46,313 bases of DNA from Lachnospiraceae bacterium (GCA_014804355.1 JAAUZY010000069.1:1-46313); one strand, 5' to 3'. Counted from the stretch's first letter, positions 16,155-24,070 are shown. Notes: generated from the letters alone by a model not told the origin. Program-made: numbers and translations.

Positions 16155-16242
16155 GCATCAATCCTGCATCAGATTTGCAAAATAAAAGCATAATCTTTGC
16201 ATCAAAACTCCATCAAATTTGCATCAAAATTGCATCATCATC
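16155..16242. repeat. Eight direct repeats of 11 bp upstream of the VIT/VWA gene
   Basis: Starts at 16155, 16166, 16177, 16188, 16199, 16210, 16221 and 16232, exactly 11 bp apart with no gaps. Consensus GCATCAAAATT on the plus strand (TGATGC hexamer on the coding strand of the downstream gene). Five units have a perfect GCATCA; the units at 16177 (GCAAAA), 16188 (GCATAA) and 16210 (CCATCA) deviate. The spacing is one helical turn, like direct-repeat sites of OmpR/PhoB-type regulators. No clear -35 box follows it, and a TAGCAT-like -10 lies next to it, which fits an activator-dependent promoter. Confidence 0.8.
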
Positions 16243-16272
16243 TAAGAATGTGCGCTTTTTTTACGGAACTGC

Positions 16273-17235
16273 CTAGGTCAGTTCCGCCAGATATCTGTCA
16301 TACTGTTCTCCGTCCTCTTCTACCCGCTCACCTTTCTGGAATCCCAGCTTCCGGCACAATGCCGCCGACTTCTCGTTTCCCTCCATTACAAGTGCCTGCA
16401 CCTGTGTAAAACCCAATTCTATCTTTGCATAATCGAGAATCGCCCTGCACACCTCATAGGCGTATCCCTGCCCCTGCCAGAGCACCCCGATCACGAATCC
16501 CAGCTCCGGCAGGTCAAATCCCTCACGCCAGCTTATGCCTGCCCGGCCGATCACCGTACCCTCTTTCGTAAGCACCGTCCACATGCCATACCCATAGAAT
16601 CCGTACATTTTCTCCCTATACTCTGCGACATAGGCCAGTTCTTCTTCCCGATCCTCATACAAATCTTCCATATATCTGGTAATCCCAGGTTCCGCATATA
16701 TATTGTAGAAACTGTCCACATCCGCCTCCGTAGTCTCGCGGATTATGCACCGCCTCGTCCTGAGAATCTCCCACGGCAGTCCCGCAAGCCGCCTATACGC
16801 CAGATCAACCGTCTCATAATCAACCTCTTCAATCTGCTCAATCACATACAGTGCTCCCATAAAATCCGCGGTCTTATTATTCTCATGTCGATATGGCAGC
16901 ACATATCTTCCCCGCTGCCTCAGAAGGCGATAGGTCTCCTCCGAATCTGTGATGTACAAATTCTCTTCTAAACTGTCTCCAAAACCTTCTTCTACACCGC
17001 CATATACTTCATCCATCCCTTCCGCTTCACAGCATTTTGCCCCATTACATTCTGTACTGTTACATGCCGCAGTGTTCTCTTCTGCTTCAATATCCACAGC
17101 GGCACTCTGTCCCTGCCCAATAGCGATCTCCACCCCATGTTCCCGCAAATCATCCGGCAGTATACTTTCCCCACACAGCACTTTTTGCTGTAAAATATCT
17201 TCCTCGATCAGTAAAATCACTTTTTTCAGCATCAT
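16273..17235 (-). CDS. GNAT acetyltransferase with N-terminal regulatory-like domain
   Basis: 320 residues; ATG at 17235 with GGAG 9 bases upstream. Residues about 155-320 are a RimJ/RimL-like GNAT domain (RRCIIRETTEADVDSFYNIY, WQGQGYAYEVCRAIL, GNEKSAALCRKLGF). Residues 1-150 form a separate domain (VILLIEEDILQQKVLCGESI, then ITDSEETYRLLRQRGRYVLP and ALYVIEQIEEVDYETVDLAY) that recurs in Lachnospiraceae GNAT proteins as I recall, with a response-regulator- or HAD-like alternation of strands and helices. An acidic insert at about 47-92 carries five cysteines and looks like a local expansion. Substrate unknown. Confidence 0.82.
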   Translation of the reverse strand: MMLKKVILLIEEDILQQKVLCGESILPDDLREHGVEIAIGQGQSAAVDIEAEENTAACNSTECNGAKCCEAEGMDEVYGGVEEGFGDSLEENLYITDSEETYRLLRQRGRYVLPYRHENNKTADFMGALYVIEQIEEVDYETVDLAYRRLAGLPWEILRTRRCIIRETTEADVDSFYNIYAEPGITRYMEDLYEDREEELAYVAEYREKMYGFYGYGMWTVLTKEGTVIGRAGISWREGFDLPELGFVIGVLWQGQGYAYEVCRAILDYAKIELGFTQVQALVMEGNEKSAALCRKLGFQKGERVEEDGEQYDRYLAELT

Positions 17236-17271
17236 TTATTCGTTCTCCGTAAAATTAATCCCCATGCCCTC

Positions 17272-17301
17272 TTGCATTATCCGTCTTGTACTATATATAA
17301 T
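17272..17301 (+). promoter_or_regulatory. Probable promoter of the cyclophilin gene
   Basis: Perfect TATAAT (17296-17301) with a poor -35 TTGCAT (17272-17277) at 18 bases. It lies about 60 bases before the start codon in the divergent gap. Confidence 0.5.
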
Positions 17302-17366
17302 ATTACCATATCAAAATTTCAGAAACGAGAAAATTGCGCTAAAGACAGCGCGGAAATGAGGAAACT

Positions 17367-17888
17367 ATGTCACAAAACCCAATCGTTACTTTTACAATGG
17401 AAAACGAAGATGTCATCAAAGCGGAGCTTTATCCCGATATTGCGCCGGTCTCCGTCAACAACTTTATCAGCTTAATTAATAAGAATTTCTATGACGGACT
17501 GATCTTTCACAGAGTCATTAAAGGCTTCATGATTCAGGGCGGAGATCCGGAAGGCACCGGCATGGGCGGCCCCGATTATTCTATCCGCGGAGAATTCGCA
17601 CAGAACGGATTCCCCAACGACCTGAAGCACACCGAGGGCGTACTCTCCATGGCAAGAAGTATGCACCCCGATTCTGCCGGAAGCCAGTTCTTCATCATGC
17701 ACAAGACAAGCCCTCACTTGGACGGCGCTTATGCGGCGTTTGGAAAAGTGATAGAAGGTATGGAAATTGTCAATAAGATAGCCGAGACAGCTACTGATTA
17801 CAACGACCGTCCTTTAGAAGATCAGCGGATTAAAAAGGTTACGGTTGATACTTTCGGCGTAGAGTATCCGGAACCGGAGAAGATCTAA
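17367..17888 (+). CDS. ppiB: Cyclophilin-type peptidyl-prolyl cis-trans isomerase
   Basis: 173 residues, the usual size of bacterial cyclophilins, and no signal peptide, so cytoplasmic. Signature residues are seen: FHRVIKGFMIQGGDPEGTG, then GVLSMARSMHPDSAGSQFFI and LDGAYAAFGKVIEGMEIV. The Arg, Phe, Gln and His/Leu positions of the active site are all present (FHRV, QGGD, SQFFI, HLDG). It catalyses proline isomerisation in protein folding. Start ATG with GAGGAA upstream. Divergent from the GNAT gene; no terminator is obvious after the stop. Confidence 0.95.
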   Translation: MSQNPIVTFTMENEDVIKAELYPDIAPVSVNNFISLINKNFYDGLIFHRVIKGFMIQGGDPEGTGMGGPDYSIRGEFAQNGFPNDLKHTEGVLSMARSMHPDSAGSQFFIMHKTSPHLDGAYAAFGKVIEGMEIVNKIAETATDYNDRPLEDQRIKKVTVDTFGVEYPEPEKI

Positions 17889-18006
17889 GCAGTTTCGGGG
17901 AAAAGTATCATTCGGTACTGTTCAGTACGACTTTTATAAAATTTGTTGTCAAAATTGTTGTCAATTCTTATCTTGAAGAACAGCGTCAGACACTCCCTTG
18001 AAGATA

Positions 18007-18171
18007 TTAAATTGCAATGTTGTTTGCATGACCCATTATCTCCAGAATTACCTTGATGTTCGTTTCATTTTCGTAAAATCGTGTGCAAAACGTATGGCGA
18101 AAGACGTGGTAACTGAAATGAAGGATGATAATGGGTTCTCTATTTTCTTCCTGAGCTTTTTGATCTTGGGA
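18007..18171 (-). pseudogene. Remnant of a tyrosine recombinase (integrase) C-terminus
   Basis: The minus strand encodes 54 codons with the catalytic core of a phage or ICE integrase: HVFRHTFCTRFYENETNIK followed by VILEIMGHANN. This is the H-x-x-R box and the MGH motif. Upstream a TGA and downstream a TAA (in place of the IYAEAT segment) break it. The catalytic tyrosine is absent. Downstream, two TTGTTGTCAA-like repeats at about 17942-17962 look like the tail of such genes. An integrated element once ended here. Confidence 0.75.
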
Positions 18172-18180
18172 TCAGCACAC

Positions 18181-18504
18181 TCACAATACCTCCGCAAGCA
18201 CCACACTCACACATAAGAGTCCAATACAGATCAACAGCACATCCATCTTCTGCGGCGTACGTTTCGTGCGTATGGAACCCGGATTACGAGGATTCAGATA
18301 AATAGGGTAATCGCTTCCCTCCTTGTACTTTTTCAAAAGTTTCCGTCTGCTGTACACTTCGCCTGTTGTATTTTGATAAGAATAATTATCGTAGCGGTAT
18401 GCAAAAATCGGATCATAATAAGTCCACCCATACCTGCCGCCTCTGCAAGCCCTCGCACCCATGTAGATGGCCGTTATCTGCTGCAGGCTCTGTACCCATT
18501 GCAT
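18181..18504 (-). CDS. DUF3592-like membrane protein, 5' end lost
   Basis: A 107-codon frame from the first ATG. Residues 28-82 (YDPIFAYRYDNYSYQNTTG, GSDYPIYLNPRNPGSIRT) match the outside domain of DUF3592-type proteins, and a C-terminal helix (VLLICIGLLCVSVVLAEVL) follows. The first membrane helix expected in the family is missing. The frame stays open upstream to 18588 (VFIGIRSQADRCLRKYR), overlapping the end of the Rpn gene, and that part also looks like the family. The gene therefore seems to have been truncated at its 5' end by the arrival of the Rpn segment. It has no ribosome site and is probably not functional. Confidence 0.5.
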   Translation of the reverse strand: MQWVQSLQQITAIYMGARACRGGRYGWTYYDPIFAYRYDNYSYQNTTGEVYSRRKLLKKYKEGSDYPIYLNPRNPGSIRTKRTPQKMDVLLICIGLLCVSVVLAEVL

Positions 18505-18563
18505 GTTAAATATACAGGCGGACCGGTATTTCCTTAGGCATCTATCAGCCTGGCTTCTAATGC

Positions 18564-19640
18564 CTATAAATACTTCTTCACCTGTTCCTCATCAATCTGA
18601 TACTGCTCACAGATTCTCGTGACGATCTCCTGTTCCGATATGCTCAGGCTCCTCAGGATGCTTACCGCTCCACCCAACGTCCTTTCATGTTCTTCCCGTA
18701 ACTCTGTAATTGTCCGGTTCCGCTCGTCGAGCTCCTCCTTCTGCGCATCTATCGTATCTTGCATCTCATCAATCATATACTGCACTGTATTCCGGTCAAG
18801 CTCGTACAGTTCTTTCGAGAACATCTCCATCACCCTTTCCACATTCCGACAAATCTCATAGCCTTCCTCATATATTTCACGGAACTCAGGATATGCTTCC
18901 ATCAACCCTATAATAATTTCCGGCTCATCACTTGAAAACAAGGCCAACCATGCTTCCCTCTTGTCTTTTATGTCTTTATTTTGCTTGCTTTTCCGAAAGA
19001 TGTCAAGCGGAATGAACAGGTATTTCTGCAGAAACTCCATCTGCAATCCTGTGTCAGACTTTTGTTCGAAAAAATGATAATATATGTCAGGATATTCATA
19101 GAATTCTGCAGGGCTCTTCTCAAACAAAACTATTGTATAGACACTCTTGATATCGCGATAGCTGAACTTCTTTTTCTTCTCTCCTCTCACCCGCTTATAC
19201 TGGCGCAGCAACAGATCTGCTGAGTAGCAGGCACATCTTTGTCCCGGGAACAGATAACCAATCTTCTGCATCTCAACATTGGCTATACTCCCATCCTCCA
19301 GCTCCACAACAATATCCATGATCAGCAGGGAACTCTCGTCCGCGATCCTAACGGAATCATTCGGCAAAACCTTCACTACCCTGACCTTTTGACCCAACAG
19401 ACTGGATAGAAAATCATTGAACCGTTTTGGTACATACTCCGGGTTCATGATCTCTTTAAAAAAACCGTCATACAAAAGTTTCAGCCCTTTTACACCAGTA
19501 CAGATATTCAGGAACTCTTCCTGCTGTTCCGGCTCCCAGCTGTCAAACCTTTCCTGAAGTGCATCGTTCTTTGCAATCTCTGCCAGCACCTCCTCCCCCT
19601 CCCTGATTATCGGGAAATATTCTTTCAATTTTGTTGCCAT
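18564..19640 (-). CDS. Rpn-family PD-(D/E)XK nuclease / putative transposase, copy 2
   Basis: 358 residues from the ATG at 19640, with AGGAGG 7 bases upstream; a much longer open frame upstream (to 19832) reads through the leader and promoter and is rejected. The core is the same as copy 1: LLIMDIVVELEDGS with the catalytic Asp and NVEMQ with Glu and Gln. Most residues are shared with the product of 1909-3054, but the coiled coil is one 14-residue unit shorter. The last codons overlap the open frame of the truncated DUF3592-like gene. Promoter and hairpin leader are conserved with copy 1. Role in recombination is known only for the family. Confidence 0.88.
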   Translation of the reverse strand: MATKLKEYFPIIREGEEVLAEIAKNDALQERFDSWEPEQQEEFLNICTGVKGLKLLYDGFFKEIMNPEYVPKRFNDFLSSLLGQKVRVVKVLPNDSVRIADESSLLIMDIVVELEDGSIANVEMQKIGYLFPGQRCACYSADLLLRQYKRVRGEKKKKFSYRDIKSVYTIVLFEKSPAEFYEYPDIYYHFFEQKSDTGLQMEFLQKYLFIPLDIFRKSKQNKDIKDKREAWLALFSSDEPEIIIGLMEAYPEFREIYEEGYEICRNVERVMEMFSKELYELDRNTVQYMIDEMQDTIDAQKEELDERNRTITELREEHERTLGGAVSILRSLSISEQEIVTRICEQYQIDEEQVKKYL

Positions 19641-19698
19641 ACCTTGTCCTCCTCTTAGGTAAAATTTATTTCTCCAAACATATAACAGTTGGAAGTTC

Positions 19699-19730
19699 CG
19701 GCAGAGTCCGCCGAGTGTGCGAAACGCACA
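19699..19730 (-). promoter_or_regulatory. Two-hairpin leader of the Rpn gene, copy 2
   Basis: CGGC/GCCG (19699-19702 with 19710-19713) and TGTGCG/CGCACA closing AAA (19716-19730). The first loop differs from copy 1 while both stems are intact. Confidence 0.6.
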
Positions 19731-19767
19731 AATGATATAACTATAAGAATAAATCTGATATGATAAT

Positions 19768-19796
19768 AAATTATCTCTTTTGAGTAGGATTGTCAA
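19768..19796 (-). promoter_or_regulatory. Promoter of Rpn copy 2
   Basis: Minus strand TTGACA (19791-19796), 17 bases, TAATTT (19768-19773). Same layout as at 3180-3208. Confidence 0.6.
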
Positions 19797-20001
19797 GTAT
19801 TTCCGCCTCTCCCGCAGCAGTGCCCCAGGCACGTATACGGATATTTGTGTACATCCACGTTCATGATTTGTTCATATTTAATTTAAAAAAACTTCATTCA
19901 GGAATCATTTTTTAGACATTTCTCTTGCGTATACTAAGACCATAAGATAACAACAGAGAACACATCAAAGTAACTGATTAATTAAAACTTTTTCATAATA
20001 A

Positions 20002-20032
20002 ATGCCAAGTAAAGATTTTCTTTACTTGGCAT
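20002..20032. other. Perfect 13-bp hairpin in the gap before the symporter
   Basis: ATGCCAAGTAAAG (20002-20014) and its exact complement (20020-20032) enclose ATTTT. Neither strand has a run of T after the stem, so it is a poor intrinsic terminator. It could be an operator, a processing site or part of a small RNA. The remainder of 19800-20060 is AT-rich and shows no gene. Confidence 0.6.
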
Positions 20033-20060
20033 CCTCCCTTTTCTGGGGTATTTTATTTCC

Positions 20061-20089
20061 TTGCTATGGCATTCATTCTATGATATACT
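20061..20089 (+). promoter_or_regulatory. Promoter of the AGCS symporter
   Basis: TTGCTA (20061-20066), 17 bases, TATACT (20084-20089). Transcription would begin near 20096, giving a leader of about 108 nt. Confidence 0.6.
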
Positions 20090-20141
20090 TTGTAGCGTGT
20101 AAACTTACATATAATATATCAATAAGTGATTTCCGAATGTC

Positions 20142-20175
20142 AGCGTAGGCATACTTATCATGTCTGCGCTTTTTT
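20142..20175 (+). terminator. Leader terminator (attenuator) before the AGCS symporter
   Basis: An 11-bp stem (20142-20152 with 20160-20170, two G-U pairs) with a 7-base loop is followed by T at 20171-20175, the form of an intrinsic terminator. It lies between promoter and ribosome site. TTCCG (20131-20135) and CGGAA (20177-20181) enclose it. ATAAGT (20122-20127) can pair with ACTTAT (20153-20158) in the loop, offering an alternative fold. The ligand or factor is not identifiable. Confidence 0.65.
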
Positions 20176-20203
20176 ACGGAAGCGAATGAAGGAGGAGACT
20201 ATT

Positions 20204-21697
20204 ATGAACGAATTCTTTACCGGTCTCGTTGATACCATTACAACGGTCAACGGGGCGGTCAACAATTTTGTCTGGGGTATCCCGATGCTGATACTCCTTG
20301 TCGGTACAGGTATTCTGATGACCGTACTTACTAAATTCTTCCAGTTGTCACATATCGGACACTGGTTTAAAAACACCATAGGCGGTATCTTCAGTGACAA
20401 ACACATCACGAAGCATACCGACAAGGACGACAAATCTATATCCCAGTTTCAGTCCTTATGTACAGCGCTCGCGGCTACGATCGGTACCGGTAATATTGTA
20501 GGTGTAGCCAGCGCATTGATTGCAGGCGGTCCCGGTGCGATCTTTTGGATGTGGATCGTTGCTTTCTTCGGCATGATGACGAACTATTCCGAAAATGTCC
20601 TCGGTATCTACTATCGTCGTAAGAATTCTAACGACGAATGGTGCGGAGGCGCCATGTATTACTTAAAAGACGGTCTCGGCTCCTACAAAGGCTGTAAACA
20701 GATCGGTGCGGTACTTGCGGTACTGTTCTCTGCATTCTGTCTGCTTGCTTCCTTTGGTATCGGCAACATGAGTCAGGTAAACTCCATCTCCGCTAACATG
20801 GAGGCGGCATTCTCGATTCCGACTGTTGTGACAGGTATCGCATTGATGATCTTAGCGGCGCTTGTTATTGTAGGCGGTCTGAAGAGAATCGCATCCGTTA
20901 CCGAGAAACTGGTTCCTTTCATGGCAATCGCATATATCCTCGGCGCACTGGTAATCTTCTTCGCTAACATCGGTCAGGTTGGTGCCGTATTTGCCGCTAT
21001 CTTCAAAGGTGCGTTCGGCTTAAAAGCAGTAGGCGGCGGTATCGTCGGCTCCGGGGTCAAGATGGCTCTGACATGGGGTATGAAGCGTGGTGTGTTCTCT
21101 AACGAAGCCGGACTCGGTTCCTCCGTTATGGTACACTCCAACTCTAATGTAAAAGAACCTGTTCGTCAGGGTATGTGGGGTATCTTCGAAGTATTTGCGG
21201 ACACTATCGTTGTCTGCACGCTAACAGCATTTGCCGTTCTCTCTTCCGGTCTTGTTGATCTGGAAACCGGCGCAGTCTTAAGCGAGTCCTCCGGTTCCGC
21301 ACTGGTAGGAGAAGCGTTTGCAACTATTTTTGGTTCCTTCGGACCTATGTTCATCGCTCTTGCGATCCTGTTGTTTGCATTCTCCACGGTTCTGGGATGG
21401 AGTCATTACGGTTCCAAGGCCTGGGAGTACTTATTCGGCACGAAGTCCACAATCGCCTATAAGATTGTATTCGTTCTGATGATCTTTATCGGAGCAACCA
21501 TGAACCTGAGTCTTGCATGGGATCTCTCCGATACATTTAACGGCTTAATGGCTATGCCCAACTTGATCGGTGTGCTCTGCCTCTCTCCGCTTGTGATGAA
21601 GATTACGAAAAACTATGTAGACCGCATAATCCGCAAGAAAGATGTGCAACCGATGTTGTCTGTATTCCCGGATATCAACGAGGATCATGCGGAGTAA
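20204..21697 (+). CDS. Alanine/glycine:cation symporter (AGCS family)
   Basis: 497 residues. The ATG at 20204 has AGGAGG 8 bases upstream; an in-frame GTG at 20126 would place the terminator hairpin in the coding region. About eleven membrane helices. Family signatures include LAATIGTGNIVGVASALIAG, GGAMYYL, GLGSSVMVHSNSN and the final FSTVLGWSHYGSKAWEYL. The transporter imports alanine or glycine with Na+ or H+ through the cytoplasmic membrane. It is single, with its own promoter and leader attenuator, so it appears to be controlled by premature termination. Confidence 0.93.
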   Translation: MNEFFTGLVDTITTVNGAVNNFVWGIPMLILLVGTGILMTVLTKFFQLSHIGHWFKNTIGGIFSDKHITKHTDKDDKSISQFQSLCTALAATIGTGNIVGVASALIAGGPGAIFWMWIVAFFGMMTNYSENVLGIYYRRKNSNDEWCGGAMYYLKDGLGSYKGCKQIGAVLAVLFSAFCLLASFGIGNMSQVNSISANMEAAFSIPTVVTGIALMILAALVIVGGLKRIASVTEKLVPFMAIAYILGALVIFFANIGQVGAVFAAIFKGAFGLKAVGGGIVGSGVKMALTWGMKRGVFSNEAGLGSSVMVHSNSNVKEPVRQGMWGIFEVFADTIVVCTLTAFAVLSSGLVDLETGAVLSESSGSALVGEAFATIFGSFGPMFIALAILLFAFSTVLGWSHYGSKAWEYLFGTKSTIAYKIVFVLMIFIGATMNLSLAWDLSDTFNGLMAMPNLIGVLCLSPLVMKITKNYVDRIIRKKDVQPMLSVFPDINEDHAE

Positions 21698-21876
21698 GCA
21701 ATACATATCCGGATATCTGCACTTTTAATCATCCGGTTTGAGTAAAGTGCATACTAATATGGATATATCTACCGTAATATACAAAAAGTAACAGTAAAAA
21801 TAAATACGGCACGTCTGGCAGGAACAGACGATTTATAGTACAATAAAAAAAGTAAGTAAAAAAGGTGCGGATCATT

Positions 21877-22875
21877 TTGAAGAAAAAACGCAAACTCTTT
21901 ATTGTTCTGTTAATCTTAATACTCCTGCTGGCCGTGCTGTATTTTATTCTGGTGAATTTCCTTGTAAGCGCCGCGCTGGTGCCTTCCTTTATGCGGAAGC
22001 TGGAATCCTTTCAGCGAATCACGGATGAGAGTTACGCCGCACAGGTACAGACATCTGATATTCAGGTAAACCGGCAGCTCGCCCTAAATCATACGAATGA
22101 ATGGCTGGATACAGTAGACTCAGACAAGATTTCAGTCGTAAGCGCAGATGGCTATCCTTTGATTGCAACTGAATTCTACGTGCAGAATCCGAAGGATAAC
22201 ACACATCTGTGGGCACTCGTGCTTCATGGCTATACGGGCTGGAAAGAAGAGATGTATCCCTTCGCCTGCTGGTATCATGAGTCAGGATATCACGTCATTG
22301 TGCCCGATCTGCGATGTCAGGGCGAGAGCGAGGGTGATTTCATCGGAATGGGATGGACGGACCATTACGACTGTAATCTCTGGATCGACTATATCCTGTC
22401 GCAGGACCCGGAAGCACAGATCATCATACACGGACAATCCATGGGCGCATCCACAGCGTTAATCATGACCGGGGAAGAGACTCTGTCAGATCATGTCGCC
22501 GCTGTCATCTCAGACTGTGCCTACACGGATGCTTACTCCATGTTCGGTGACAAGGTGACGGAGTGGTTCTATCTGCCCGCTTTTCCGCTGGTGGATTCCG
22601 CCCGCGTCGTTCTTAAGCTTCGCGGCGGGTACGACCTGATGGATGCCTCGGCAATCGATGCCGTAGCTAAGAGCACTACCCCGACCCTCTTTATACACGG
22701 CGCTTCGGATGCCATGATATCTGTCCGGATGTCAGAAGAACTATACGAAGCCGCATCCTGTCCCAAAGATCTGTTGATCGTGGAAGGCGCGGGACACGCG
22801 CAGGCACAGGACAAAGACCCGGAAGTATATTATGATACGATTTCGGAATTTTTGCAGAAATATGTTGGCAAGTAA
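21877..22875 (+). CDS. Membrane-anchored alpha/beta hydrolase
   Basis: About 332 residues. I choose the TTG at 21877 (AAGGTG 8 bases upstream); a GTG at 21865 lies on that site. Residues 1-30 are a basic N-terminus and a signal anchor (LFIVLLILILLLAVLYFIL). The hydrolase follows: LHGYTGWKEEMYPFA as oxyanion loop, GQSMGASTA with nucleophile Ser, HGASDAMI with acid Asp and GAGHAQA with His. This is the BAAT/YqkD-like lineage of outward-facing hydrolases. Substrate not evident. Ends before a bidirectional terminator. Confidence 0.88.
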   Translation: MKKKRKLFIVLLILILLLAVLYFILVNFLVSAALVPSFMRKLESFQRITDESYAAQVQTSDIQVNRQLALNHTNEWLDTVDSDKISVVSADGYPLIATEFYVQNPKDNTHLWALVLHGYTGWKEEMYPFACWYHESGYHVIVPDLRCQGESEGDFIGMGWTDHYDCNLWIDYILSQDPEAQIIIHGQSMGASTALIMTGEETLSDHVAAVISDCAYTDAYSMFGDKVTEWFYLPAFPLVDSARVVLKLRGGYDLMDASAIDAVAKSTTPTLFIHGASDAMISVRMSEELYEAASCPKDLLIVEGAGHAQAQDKDPEVYYDTISEFLQKYVGK

Positions 22876-22879
22876 AAAA

Positions 22880-22936
22880 TCGAGCTACGCTCGATTGCGA
22901 GATTTGTTCGCTTACGCTTCACAAACTCGAGCGCAA
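22880..22936. repeat. Tandem hairpin element in an intergenic region
   Basis: TCGAGC/GCTCGA closes a TAC loop (22880-22894). Next to it a longer stem is formed by ATTGCG/CGCAAT ends with TTTGT/ACAAA inside. The motif CTCGA recurs in the 3' arm. It has the form of a small REP-like palindromic repeat; other copies would be needed to prove it. Confidence 0.5.
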
Positions 22937-22955
22937 TTTCAATTATATAAAAAAA

Positions 22956-22999
22956 CGCCGCGACATAACCGGAAAGTGGTTATGCTGCGGCGCTTTTTT
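22956..22999. terminator. Bidirectional terminator between hydrolase and aldolase
   Basis: CGCCGC...CATAACC (22956-22970) pairs with GGTTATG...GCGGCG (22978-22992) around a 7-base loop. Six T follow on the plus strand and seven A precede it, so it can stop both converging transcripts. Confidence 0.9.
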
Positions 23000-23029
23000 A
23001 TTTTATTAATATTACGTTCCGCCTGCTTC

Positions 23030-23998
23030 TTACGCCTTGCCGTCAGAACCAAGAACATTCTTAATCTTATGAGCAACCATATCTTTAACAGCCTGACGAG
23101 CCGGTTTCAGATACTGACGAGGATCGAAGTGATCCGGATGCTCTGCGAAGTATTTACGGATGTTACCTGTCATTGCAAGACGGATATCGGAGTCGATATT
23201 GATCTTACATACTGCAAGCTCAGCTGCTTTACGAAGCTGCTCTTCCGGAATACCTACTGCATCGGGCATATCGCCGCCGTACTGGTTCACCATCTTAACG
23301 AACTCCTGCGGAACGGAAGAAGAACCGTGCAGAACGATCGGGAAACCGGGCAGACGCTTGATGCACTCCTCTAATACGTCGAAGCGAAGCGGCGGGGGAA
23401 CAAGAATACCATCTGCATTTCTTGTACACTGAGCTGCCGTAAATTTGTACGCACCATGGGAAGTACCGATTGCGATCGCAAGAGAGTCACATCCTGTTCT
23501 GGAAACGAACTCTTCTACTTCCTCCGGACGTGTATAGGACTCTTTACCTGCCTCTACGACAACTTCATCCTCAACACCTGCCAATGTACCAAGCTCAGCC
23601 TCAACAACTACGCCCTTATCATGAGCATACTCTACAACCTGCTTCGTTAAAGCGATGTTATCCTCGAAAGATTTGGAAGAAGCATCGATCATAACGGAAG
23701 TAAATCCGCCGTCGATACAGGATTTACACAGTTCAAAAGTATCGCCGTGATCCAGGTGAAGAGCGATCGGGATCTCAGGATTCTCTGCAACTGCTGCCTC
23801 TACTAACTTAACCAGATAAGTATGGTTAGCATAAGCACGAGCTCCCTTGGAAACCTGAAGAATAACAGGGCTCTTCAGCTCGCCTGCTGCCTCTGTAATA
23901 CCCTGAACGATCTCCATGTTGTTGACATTGAACGCACCAACCGCATAGCCGCCATTGTATGCCTTCTCGAACATTTCCTTTGTTGTAACTAATGGCAT
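23030..23998 (-). CDS. fba: Fructose-bisphosphate aldolase, class II
   Basis: 322 residues. The ATG at 23998 gives the family start MPLVTTKEMFEKA with GGTGG 8 bases upstream; an ATG two codons earlier is also possible. Zinc and catalytic parts are visible: HLDHGDTFE, DGGFTSVMIDAS, EAELGTLAGVEDE, IGTSHGAYKF, VLHGSSSVP and CKINIDSDIRLA (phosphate and Asn/Asp of the second zinc region). It cleaves fructose 1,6-bisphosphate to two triose phosphates in glycolysis. Monocistronic, between its own promoter and the bidirectional terminator. Confidence 0.96.
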   Translation of the reverse strand: MPLVTTKEMFEKAYNGGYAVGAFNVNNMEIVQGITEAAGELKSPVILQVSKGARAYANHTYLVKLVEAAVAENPEIPIALHLDHGDTFELCKSCIDGGFTSVMIDASSKSFEDNIALTKQVVEYAHDKGVVVEAELGTLAGVEDEVVVEAGKESYTRPEEVEEFVSRTGCDSLAIAIGTSHGAYKFTAAQCTRNADGILVPPPLRFDVLEECIKRLPGFPIVLHGSSSVPQEFVKMVNQYGGDMPDAVGIPEEQLRKAAELAVCKINIDSDIRLAMTGNIRKYFAEHPDHFDPRQYLKPARQAVKDMVAHKIKNVLGSDGKA

Positions 23999-24070
23999 TG
24001 TCATTACCACCTTTCTTATTATTTTTATTATTATGACCGGCTGTCGCGCCGGATATTAACTATCGTACTT

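Noticed and set aside
16155-16242. The 11-bp array as plasmid-type iterons or an origin
   Set aside because: No replication protein gene or DnaA-box cluster is nearby, and the surroundings are chromosomal; a regulatory role fits better.
19641-19832. N-terminal extension of Rpn copy 2 by 64 codons
   Set aside because: It would translate the conserved promoter and leader; a strong AGGAGG precedes the internal ATG at 19640, as in copy 1.
21718-21751. TGCACTTT/AAAGTGCA inverted repeat after the symporter gene as a terminator
   Set aside because: The 18-base loop is large and no T-tract follows.
22832-23374. 180-codon plus-strand frame
   Set aside because: It crosses the bidirectional terminator and runs antisense to fba.
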